From Orientallactaga sibirica (taxonomy: Eukaryota > Chordata > Mammalia > Rodentia > Dipodidae), in NCBI GenBank assembly GCA_036365145.1, contig JAEOAD010001413.1:1259001-1323000 (forward strand): DNA of 64,000 nucleotides, in the 5' to 3' direction. Under the pieces are notes generated by a model. It searched no databases. It was not told where the DNA came from and saw only the letters and a list, made by a program, of their open reading frames with translations. Positions 55,055 through 64,000 of the stretch are shown in pieces; positions within the stretch are counted from its first letter, which is position 1, and each line of letters opens with the position of its first letter. A program made the position numbers and the translations under genes.

Positions 55055-55225
55055 TGGACAGGAAGCCAGGAGCAGCAAACAGGAAGCAGATAGTGGCCGA
55101 CTGGAAGCAGAGAACCCGGGACAGGAAGCAACGACTGACAGGAAGCTGTGAGCAATGCACGGGAAACAGACTGGTGAAGCTGACAGTGGTAGACAGAAGA
55201 GAATGGCAGACAGGAAGTAGAGAAC
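55055..55225 (+). repeat. Degenerate CAGGAAG minisatellite, part 2
   Basis: Six GGAAGC/GGAAGT cores, mostly in the context ACAGGAAGY, occur in about 170 bp. Adjacent copies are imperfect. It resembles part 1, 0.8 kb upstream, and the two probably belonged to one stretch later split by the B2 SINE at 54640-54915. Confidence 0.6.
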
Positions 55226-55234
55226 ATCAAACAG

Positions 55235-55375
55235 CCGGGCGTGGTGACGCACACCTTACATCCCAGCACTTAGGAGGCAGAGGTAGGAGGATCGCCATGA
55301 GTTCAAGGCCACCCAAGAGACTACATAGTGAATTCCAGGTGAGCCTGAGCTAGAGTGAGACCCTACTTCGGAAAA

Positions 55376-55419
<44 letters not shown>

Positions 55420-55440
55420 AGAGAGAGAACATCAAACAAA

Positions 55441-55470
<30 letters not shown>
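55235..55470 (+). mobile_element. B1 SINE with two long A runs
   Basis: The B1 body ends in about 38 A. A GAGAGAGAACATCAAACA segment, a copy of the sequence before the B1, is followed by a further run of about 30 A. This indicates a target-site duplication of GAGAACATCAAACA. Confidence 0.88.
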
Positions 55471-55473
<3 letters not shown>

Positions 55474-55474
55474 A

Positions 55475-56699
55475 GAGAAGAGCTTGTTGCCGGAAGTAAA
55501 GGAAGCCAGGCTAGATATTGGTTCCCACGGCTGCGGCAGCCTGTCATCAGCGTCATTGTCCTTGTCATTATTGTCACCGCCTCGAGGCTAAGTTGAAAGC
55601 AGAAACGGAGCCGAGAGAGGAGCTTTTGGGGTGAGAGGACAGGATCTGGACCCTCCAACCTCCCTTGAGGAAAGCCGGGGGAATCTTCCTCTAGCTTTAT
55701 GTGGGTGGTCCGGGAATTGAACCCTGGCCAGCAGCCTATGCAAGCAAGCACCTATAACCACTGGGCCATCTCCTCCGTCCCAGGGTTCCATTTCTTATGG
55801 GTCACTTCTGGCTCTCGGGCCATGACCTGTGAACTCACAGAACAAGGAAGGCCTCCAGTGAACTCTGGGCCAAGGAATTCTGGCAGATTCCATCTGCTCA
55901 CTCCACCCTCAGTCTTGAGAACCATTAGGGAACAAAGGCCAGATGCATGCCGGGCTGGAAGCAAAGTCCCTTTACCATCTACCCACACCCCCTCCCAGCT
56001 GGGCACTGTATGTGTGGCCAGAGGTCTGGGGTGGCAAGTGTCTTATGTCATTAATGCGTTTGTCACAGCTGACTGAATCCCCTTGCTCCTTTCCCCTCCC
56101 CATCCCCCTAATGCCATCTACCTGCCCATGAGGTCCACTCCAGCCAGCCCAGGTCCCCATCCTGACTCTTTTCTTTCTGGGTACAAATGTTTATCCACAG
56201 TGAACTGTCAGCCAAACCGAGGAAGCCCTAGGGCCTGTGATTTGTGTCCTCAACATTAAGCTCCCAATTGCGTCCTGGGGCCTTGTGTCTGGTTTCCATG
56301 AGGTGACGTCATGTACCTGAAAGCAGCCGTCCCCAACCGCGCTATGAATGAGTTTTCTGTTCTTCCAGATGACATAGTGCGGGCGGGGTAGTGGGAAACA
56401 CCTGTTAGCTCTTCCTGCCTAGCCAGATAACATGTCTGGGGCATCGAGGGTGGGAACAACTCAGGATTAGCCCCAAATATGCCCCATCAGTTGCAGAGAC
56501 CTGATTTCTTGGCAGTCCTAGCCCTAGCTGGTCATGGTGCAGAGTGCTAAGTTGTATGGCCTCCTGACACCCTAGGGATATGGGCTGTGGGGGCCATTTA
56601 GTCTCTGGCATCTTCCCTGGTGACCCAGAGGCATAGAAGATCAGTGTTCAGTGAATACAGTGGTTGGACAGGTAGATGGAGGTATCGGGAGTCAGAGAA
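55475..56699. other. Unique sequence with CpGs and a CRE
   Basis: Includes TGACGTCA at 56304-56311 and scattered CpGs near 56320-56390. A tRNA-like reverse SINE fragment lies at about 55695-55780. No gene seen. Confidence 0.4.
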
Positions 56700-57055
56700 T
56701 GTGGTGGTTACGTATAGATGATCAGCTTGACAGGACGTGGATTCACTTGTGAGGGGTGATCCAGATTAGGTTAACTGAGGTGGGAAGACCCACCTTAACT
56801 GTGGGTGGCACCATCCCACGGGCCGGGCTCCTGGACTGTGTAAAAGGAGAGAGCTGGCTGAACACCGGCATTCATCACTCTGTTTCCTCACTGTGGACTG
56901 ACTGTGACCAGCTGCCTCGAGCTCCTGCCACCACACATTTCCTGCCACGATGGACCGTAACCTGGAACTGGAAGCTGAAATAAAACCCTTCCTTACTTAA
57001 ACCGATGTTTGGCAGGTATCTTGCCCCAGCAACAAGAAGGTAATTAAGACACGGG
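56700..57055 (+). mobile_element. Interspersed rodent repeat, family E
   Basis: TGATCAGCTTGACAGGACGT ... GGAAGCTGAAATAAAACC ... GTAATTAAGACAC is the form of a very common rodent repeat. Its AATAAA lies about 75 nt from the end. I do not assign a class. Confidence 0.65.
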
Positions 57056-57139
57056 AACAGCCCGTGTAGTCCCCTAGCAGCAGTGGGGAATCCTGGAATG
57101 TGGGTTTCAGGAGGATGGAAGGAGGCAGGCTTAGGAAGC

Positions 57140-58080
57140 ATCTTTTCCAGCTGGGGTTGGGGTTCCTTACATAGTCCAGGCTAACCTGGAACTTGCTCTA
57201 TAGCCCAGGATGGCCTTGAATTCATGCTCCTTTTCCCTCAGCCCCCTGAGTGCTGGGATTATAGGCCTGGCTGATTTCTGACCATTTTTAAAATGTAAGA
57301 GTCAAGCCGGGTGTGGTGGCGCACGCCTTTAATCCCAGCACTCAGGAGGATGAGGTAGGAGGATCGCCACGAGTTCAAGTCCACCCTGAGACTACATAGT
57401 GAATTCCAGGTCAGCCTGGGCTAGAGTGAAACCCTACCTTGAAAGAAAAAAAAGTAAAAGATAGGCTGGAGAGATGGCTTAGCAGTTAAGGCGTTTGCCT
57501 GCAAAGCCAAAGGACCTCGGTTCAATTCAGCCAGATGCACAACCATCTGAGTTTGTTTTAGGTGGCTGGAGGCCCTGGCATGCCCATTCTCTCCCTCTCT
57601 CTCTCTCTCTCTCTGCCTCTCTCTGTCTGTGTAAATAAATAAATAAATAAATTTAAAAAAATAAAAAAAATTAGAGAGCCGGGCGTGGTGGTGCACGCCT
57701 CTACTCCCAGTACTCGGGAGGCAGAGATAGAAGGATCGTCGTGAGTTCCAGGCCACCCTGAGACTACATAGTGAATTCCAGGTCAGCCTGAGCTAGAGTG
57801 AGACCCTACCTTGAAAAAAAAAATAGTAGAGGAATACTTTAAAAAAAAAAAAAACACCTCAGGCAGGGGACATGGCTCAGTTGGTCGAGTGCTAGCTTAG
57901 CATGCACAAGGCCTTGGGTTCCATCCTCAGAACTGCATAAATCAGTCAGGGTGGTACACACTTGTAATCCCAGCACTTGAGAGGTAGAGGCAGGAGGATC
58001 AGGAATTCAAAATCACCCTCAGCTATGTAGTGAGTTCAAGACCAGCCTGATATACATAAGACCGTGTCTCAAAAAATGTC
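57140..58080. mobile_element. B1, B2-type and B4-type SINE cluster
   Basis: Old B1(-) 57150-57270; B1(+) 57306-57450; B2(+) 57464-57655; B1(+) 57676-57825; ID/B1 composite (B4-type) (+) 57860-58080. Confidence 0.83.
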
Positions 58081-58119
58081 ATCAATGAATATATCGTCCT
58101 TTTATTGCTGCATAGCAAA

Positions 58120-58485
58120 CGTCCCTACAGTCAGTGGCTTAAAACAATAGCATCTTTCAAGGCTCACGGACCATTGCAGAAGAGGTGGCAGAAAGAATGT
58201 AAGAGCCGGGCTGGAGAGATGGCTTAGTGGTCAAAATTTTTAAAAATTAGAAAAAAAAAGAATGTAAGAGCCCAAGGAAGGGGGAAATTGCTTACACTAC
58301 TCTAAGTGGCCTTGATCTTGACCTCATAGTAGCTGACACTGCCTACACAAGACCTACATAACAGGAGGGGGAAAATGACATCAAAATAGAAAGGAGGTGA
58401 TGTGGAGGGGATTATAATAATAGGATATTATCTATAGTTATGGAAGTTGTCAATAAAAAGTTTTTTAAAAAAGCAATGGCATTTT
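58120..58485 (+). mobile_element. L1-like 3' end with a SINE-head scar
   Basis: Parallels 51225-51790: TTGCAGAAGAGGTGGCAGAA and GTTGTCAATAAAAAG. At 58205-58260 a 5' fragment of a B2 is inserted, flanked by AGAATGTAAGAGCC on both sides (target-site duplication). Confidence 0.6.
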
Positions 58486-58819
58486 GTTAAATCCCGTCAT
58501 TCTGTGAGCTGATTGTGTTCAGGTTCTTCCGCTTGGTGCAGTGTTGGCTGCAGCCACCTGGGGGCGCCACTGGGCTGGCCCATCCAAGATGGCTCATTCA
58601 TGTTATTAGATTGGCAGTTCACATGAGTGTTAGACAGGACTTCAGCTGGGGCTTTCAACAAGCCGTGCCCACAAATGGCCTCTCCAACGTCTGGGAATTT
58701 TATGATTGGATTCTGAGAAGCAGTGTCCAAGTGCGAGGAAGCAAACACGGCCACACTTCCATTGTCCCCAACACATAAACCTTTATGGAGGAAATTTCGT
58801 GTCCAAATCATAACACCTC

Positions 58820-59110
58820 CCCAAGTGGATAATCGGATGGCTGAGTGGAGGGATGGATAAGTGGGTGGATAATTGGATTCGTGGATGGAAAGATCCCTGG
58901 ATGGGTGAGTGGACGGATAACTGAACGGACAAATGTATGAGTGAGGGATAGATGGACAGATAGGTAATAGATAGTCAAAAGGATATATGGGAGTATGGGG
59001 TGGTTCACTGGATGGATGGATGATGAATGAATAAGTAGATGGATGGGTGGATAGATAATTGGATAGGTGACTGATGGATGGATGGGGAGAGGGATGGATG
59101 GATAGTGCAT
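58820..59110 (+). repeat. GGAT-type tetranucleotide repeat, degenerate
   Basis: Variants of GGATGGATA, GGTGGATAA and AGTGGATGG fill about 290 bp. The long minus-strand frame rich in His-Pro-Ser that crosses it is a by-product of this repeat. Confidence 0.85.
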
Positions 59111-59279
59111 GGCCATTTAATACATTGCAATCATCCCCAGCGCCATTATTGTGATTTATCACGACTTTGTTTTCAAGACAGGCCAGCACCCATTCTACAG
59201 ACTCGACAACAGGCTCAGAGAGGTAGAGCACCTTGCTATGACTGAGTGATGAGGCACGAGCACAGATCTGTCCTGGCGT

Positions 59280-60780
59280 CTTGCTCCCAATGTCCCTTCT
59301 ACTACGCTCCATTATTCCCTTTTCTTTTATTCAGGCCACCCCTGTGGTCAGCCGATGGCATTCATTCAAACAGGTCATGGAAACCCTTCCTAGCCACCTG
59401 TTGCTGGAGAACCTGAGATGGAGCGGACCTGCTCCCTGGTTTCCAGAAGCATCTAGGGGAGCCAGCCAATGAACAGCTGGTGGTGACCAGCTCAAGTTGG
59501 TGACCCTGGCTAAGACCTGGTGGCACCAGCCGTTGAGCTGGGTGGAATCCAAGCCTGCTCCTGGAGAACGGAGGCAATACTGAATCTGAGTGGAGGCTAC
59601 TGGAGCCAGGCAGGCAAGGAGAACAATTGATGTCAGGTCAAGGCTGGGTAGCGTCACGGGATCACCAACTCATTTCCTGTAAGCATGGAGGAGGTGGGGG
59701 GTGGCAAGGTGCTAGAGACTTCAGGGGTGCTTCTGCTGGAGATGAAGCGGGGGTGGGGAGAGTCTCCACTCAGATGGCAAGGGGGCTGGTTTCCAGCACG
59801 GTTCCCCTTCACCCTCTCTTCCACCCAGGATTTCCTGGGCTCCGAGTCACCCTGCAGTAAGTGTGACCTCACCAGATCTGTGGTTCTCCCTCTTGAAGCA
59901 GAAAAGCCAGCCAGGGTCAAGGCCCACCCACGACTGCCCACCCTTGGGATCAGGATCGTTGCCCTCCGCCGCCCTGGGAGACCTGAGGCTGGGTTGAGGG
60001 TGCAGCCGCCTCCACGGGCGCCAGGTGCTCTCCAGTACTCATTAGGCCACCGCGCTGCAACCCAGGGCTTACTGTGCGTCTTTCTGAGAATCCCCGGGAA
60101 GAAAGAAATCAAAGGCTGGGGATTGGAAAACAAGGATGAGGAGATAATAAAACAAGATTCCTATCTGAATAATTTCCTCTAATTGCTAGTAAGAGACATT
60201 CATTTTCTTTTGAAGCTCCCGAGGCCCTGGGGCGTCTTTGGGCCGTGCCAACATGGCAGCCCGTCTAGCCGGCTTGTCTCAGCGCTGCCTGCGGGGGGTG
60301 GGGGAGCTGGCTTGGGGCCACGCGGGGGCGGGTGGCAGGGTGCTTGCTCGGCTCCGAGGGCTGTGTGTTGGGGGGTGCTCAGCTGGGACAAGGGAAACCT
60401 GCCCGAGTCATGCAAGTGGCTTTGGGAGGCCTGAGCTTCCCACCAGGTTCCTGGTCTCCCTCTCTGGTCTAGGACGGACACAGGACTCTGGAGCACTCTG
60501 AGCACAAGCTCTTTGTATGTAGGAGCTGCTGGATTCTGAGCACACTGGGCGTCAGCAGGATGAGGCCCGAGGACCTACTTTTTCTCACCTTTACTATCAC
60601 TGTAGTCCTCAGATGTGAGACTAGCAAGGTCAAGGCCAGTATTGAGAGACACTGGGTGTCCCTCTGACCACCGGCACCTCCCAGCTCCTCCAGGGGATGT
60701 GAGGGTCATGATGATGCCCATTTTACAGGTGAGATCATTAAGGTCCACGCTACAGGATTGGTCACACCATGAAAGGGAAG
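59280..60780. other. Unique sequence with CpG-rich patch
   Basis: About 1.5 kb without SINEs. CpGs concentrate at 59930-60420. CCAACATGGC (YY1-like, strong start context) lies at 60247-60256, and a plus frame of about 83 residues from 60253 begins MAARLAGLSQRCLRG. AATAAAACAAG and TCTAATTGCTAG occur at 60145-60190. It could be a promoter or enhancer; no known gene recognised. Confidence 0.35.
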
Positions 60781-61105
60781 CTGAGAACTAGAGAGATGAC
60801 TTAGCAGTTAAGGCGAAGCGGAAGTGATACAAGGGCGCAGTCTCACATGCGCACAAGGGGGTGCACGCATCTGGAGTTCATTCACAGCGGCTGAGAGGCT
60901 GCTAGGGCGCCCATTCTCTCTCTAATAATAATAAATAATAAAAAAAAGGAAGAAAGAAAGAGAGAGAGAAGCTGAATGCAATTTCTGACACCAAACCCAA
61001 GACCTTTAGCGCCTGGGCACACACATGGCTTCACATAGCTATAAGGACACACGTGGAAATTCCAAGCAAGTGCCTTTAACCGCTGAACCATCTCTCCAGT
61101 CCCAC
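60781..61105. mobile_element. B2-type SINE (+) with internal deletion, and B2 fragment (-)
   Basis: Forward copy 60781-60955 lacks the segment after AGTTAAGGCG. Reverse head fragment at 61060-61105 ends CATCTCTCCAGTCCC. Confidence 0.75.
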
Positions 61106-61964
61106 ATTGAAAATTCGGCCATGCGTGTGACGTCATCCTACGATGTGCCCAACTTGCTCCTGGTGTCTTTTCTCCAACTGCCCTCCCTTGATCCTCATAT
61201 CTTCTCTGAAGGGGTTCCTCCTCTTCCCCCCGCCCCCATTGGTGGCCCCAGCCCTGGACACACAGATTGTCACTTGCTTGGAAGCAGCTTAGGTCTGAGC
61301 CATCTCTGAGTCCACGTTTTGTCCCTCCCGTGGGGCACAGGATAGAAGGGAGCTCCCCACTTGAGATGGTGGTGTGCAGTGTTTCCGCTGGTGTGGGGCC
61401 GGGGGAGGGGGGGGAACTCCTGCTATCTCTCCCCGTAAGAGCACGATAATTTCCTTTGATCCCCTGGCAATTTATGAGAACCAGAACGCATGTGTTTCTG
61501 ATCAATTTCGACAGAAATCATGGAAAATGTTGACTTTTTTTGTTGTTGTTGTTTTAGTCATTTTATGTGGAAGCTTCTTCAAGATTCTTTCAAGATTGTC
61601 TTTGCCCAGGAAGCTGAATCTGCCACCTCCCACATGGTAAGAGTCAGATCTGTCACAGAAGCCGGCCTTAGGGTACAGGTGTCGGGGGTTGTCTTGCCTC
61701 ACTTGCATTCAAAGGCAAACACTTCTGGGGGAGGCAACTCTTGTGCATGGCCTTGGCTCCACACCAACACCCTAATACCCAGTCTCATTGAATCGGAGAT
61801 GCTTCTGGAACTCACCAGCCCATTTCTGCCTCTGTCTCTTCATACATATGCTCCCTGCTCTTATCAGGGTCATTTCACTTTCGTTACTCAACGAACTGCT
61901 TGTCCTTCAATACCCCGGGCCCAGCATGTACCTTCTCCTCCACGTTACGCACATTTACAACAGC
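61106..61964. other. Unique sequence with a CRE
   Basis: TGACGTCA at 61128-61135. An AT-rich, well-balanced stretch at 61440-61540 may be a conserved element. No gene seen. Confidence 0.4.
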
Positions 61965-62132
61965 TTTTTTTTTTCTTTTCTTTTTTTGGTTTTCGAGGCA
62001 GGGTCTCACTCTGGTCCAGGCTGACCTGGAATTCACTATGTAGTCTCAGGGTGGCCTCGAACTCACAACGATCCTCCTACCTCTGCCTCCCTGAGTGCTG
62101 GGATTAAAGGCATGTGCCACCACGCCCGGCTT
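61965..62132 (-). mobile_element. B1 SINE
   Basis: T-run, GGTTTTCGAGGCAGGGTCTC, ending ACCACGCCCGGC. Confidence 0.93.
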
Positions 62133-62714
62133 TTACAACAGCGTTCTGAGGAGAAATCCTCATTTGCCTCCAAGAGATGTGGACAACCCTGCCTGTGGCC
62201 TGCCTCCCAGGGTCCCTGACCAAGTGTGTGCAAAGATCAAAGGCTGGAATGTCATGGTGAGAAGTGGAAAGAGGACAAAGAGGAGATGGTACCAAATGAA
62301 AGCCATGCACGGTGTTTATTTTTGGTATTTTATGGAGTGCCTCGGAGGATGAGAGATGGAAAAGGAGAGATGGAATTCCACCCGGGATGAGCTGCAGATT
62401 TCACCATTAGGGTGGGAGGAGGGAGAGGCAAGGACAGCCCTTCTGGATCAAGCTGACCTCCAGATCCTACACGGGGACCAGAGTCGCAAGGATGGCTTGC
62501 GGCAGCCAAGAGCAGGTGAGTGGCGGGTGTTAGATGCTATCAGCGGGTCCTTATGACTAACAGTCCCTCCACTCCTACTCCACCAATCCAGTCCTATGTT
62601 GCCATGGGCAAACTGAGCCCTAGAAATACAAAGGGCTGGCCCAAGGCGAAATGTAAAACCAGTAGCTACGTAAGGGTCTAACCTGGAACACCCAGCCACG
62701 TGTTGCACTCACCT
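62133..62714. other. Unique sequence, no gene seen
   Basis: Non-repeat DNA. The minus frame at 62448-62708 carries no known domain. Confidence 0.4.
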
Positions 62715-63060
62715 TCTCAGGGCTGAGACAGAGCCTTGGACCAAAAGCAGCTGATGGGAGGGAAGTTTTTTTTTTCTTTCATTTTGGCTTATGTCTTCAG
62801 GGGAGGCTTTATGATGGCAGGGGAAAGCATGGCATGAGCAGAGGCTGGACAACACCTCTGCCACTGCAGGGGGAAGACAGCAGCAGGACAGTGAGCTGAG
62901 CCGAGCGGAGCTCTGGCACGGGGGAGCTGGCTGTAACGTTTCTAAGCCTACATCCCACAATACATCTAGCAAGTCTCCAGTTCCCAAATCGCTACCAGCT
63001 GGAAACCAAGCGTTCAGAACACGTAAGTGTATGGGGGACACCAGATTCAACCATCACACC
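62715..63060 (-). mobile_element. Interspersed rodent repeat, family C
   Basis: Third copy, same order of blocks as 7090-7465: GATGGCAGGGGAAAGCATGG, GAGCAGAGGCTGGACAACAC, GGGGAGCTGGCTGTAACG. Confidence 0.72.
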
Positions 63061-63184
63061 ATGGGAAAAGCTTCCCTGGGTTCTCCACCACCTCCACACA
63101 AAAGGGGCAGTAATTGTTCCTTCTTCCCAGCCACAACAGTTTCTGCCCCGAAGATGTCATGCATCTCCATTTCTCTGCTTAAAT

Positions 63185-63860
63185 TTTTATTTTTAAAATA
63201 TTTATTTACTTATTTATTTATTTTGGAGAGAGACACAGAGAGAGAGGGAGAGGAAGACAGATAGAGATGGGTGCGCCAGCAGCCTCTCAGCCGCTGTGAA
63301 TGAAATCCAGATGCGTACGCCCCCTTGTGGTCAAGTGCGGCATTGCGCCCTTGCGTCACTTTGCATCTGACTAAACGTGGGACCTGGAGATTGGAACCGC
63401 TGGAGATTGGAACCAGCGTTCTTAGGTTTAGGAGGCAGGCGCCTTAACCACTAAGCCATCTCTCCAGCCCAAAAGATTTATTTTTATATTTTTATTTTTT
63501 TAATTTGAGAGACAGAGAGAGACAGAGAGGGAGAGGGAGAGGAAGAGGCAGAGAATGGGCACACCAGCAGCCTCTCAGCCGCTGTGAATGAACTCCAGAC
63601 ATTTAACCACTAGGCCATCTCTCCAGCCCTAAAAGATTTTAATTAATTAATTAATTAATTAACTTATTTATTTGAGACAGAGAGAAGGAGAGAGAGAGAG
63701 AGAGAGAATGGGCACACCAGGGCCTCTAGCCACAGCAAACGATCTCCAGACTCATGCGCCACCATGTGCATCTGGCTTACGTGGGACCTGGAGAATCAAA
63801 CCTGGGTCCTTAGGCTCCACAGGCATGCGCCTTAGCCGCCAAGCCATCTCTCCAGCCCTC
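63185..63860 (-). mobile_element. Three reverse B2-type SINEs
   Basis: 63190-63470 with duplicated B-box region (63383-63414); 63475-63630 with most of the middle deleted; 63635-63858 of the other subtype. Confidence 0.88.
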
Positions 63861-63877
63861 TGCTTATAAATTTGAAG

Positions 63878-64000
63878 GGGGCCAGTCATGGTGGCGCACA
63901 CCTTTAATCCTAGCACTCAGGAAGCAGAGGTAGGAGGATCACTGTGGGTTCGAGGCCAGCCTGGGACTACAAAGTGAGTTTCAGGTTAGCCTGGGCAAGA
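63878..64000 (+). mobile_element. B1 SINE, cut by window end
   Basis: GGCCAGTCATGGTGGCGCAC head, continuing to GCCTGGGCAAGA at the edge. Confidence 0.9.

Noticed and set aside
58497..59312. 271-residue minus-strand open frame rich in His, Pro and Ser
   Set aside because: Most of it is the translation of a GGAT-type tetranucleotide repeat; no domain, no splice context.

Overview
This window is mammalian genomic DNA, almost certainly rodent. It is packed with rodent SINEs: B1 (7SL-derived), B2-superfamily elements with the GGGCTGGAGAGATGGCT head, B4-type composites and ID-type elements. The particular B2-like element, with its long 3' part reading into CT-rich and A-rich tails, and the B1 variant fit a jerboa (Dipodidae, for example Jaculus) better than mouse or rat. 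That assignment comes from remembered SINE style, not from a search. I see no prokaryotic genes, CRISPR arrays, rRNA or functional tRNA.

One protein-coding gene can be supported: a complete muscle-type myosin regulatory light chain on the + strand, best matched to MYL10. It has seven coding exons: 26232-26234, 30440-30532, 32683-32758, 33780-33884, 38184-38262, 40795-40843 and 40963-41061. All introns are GT-AG with consistent phases, and they join into a 167-residue protein. Exon 1 contributes only the initiator ATG and lies about 55 bp downstream of a TATA-like box. A short 3' UTR ends at an ATTAAA signal near 41189. In human, MYL10 lies between CUX1 and COL26A1; no exon of either neighbour is recognisable here.

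Region by region: 1-25.6 kb is upstream intergenic DNA, mostly SINEs, with three minisatellite arrays and part of a fourth. 25.6-26.23 kb is the proximal promoter. 26.2-41.2 kb is MYL10, with large repeat-filled introns that hold a recent 618-bp tandem duplication (intron 2) and two oppositely oriented minisatellite arrays (intron 4). 41.2-64 kb is downstream intergenic DNA with SINEs, L1-like 3' ends, purine/pyrimidine tracts and islands of unique sequence, including a CpG-rich patch near 60 kb.

The most unusual signal is a family of tandem arrays with a unit of about 52-53 bp. The unit looks like an internally deleted ID SINE head: it keeps the pol III A-box (TGGCTCAGTGG) and fuses it to a CCCCCAGTGAGGGG linker. 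Seven clear arrays, one decayed relic and one two-unit array occur in 64 kb, in both orientations. Where the array's 3' edge is intact it runs into a complete ID 3' half, which suggests repeated expansion of the 5' end of individual ID insertions or dispersal of a multimeric ID. At least two arrays contain higher-order repeats. One array ends about 0.7 kb upstream of the MYL10 promoter, and two others form a large inverted repeat inside intron 4.
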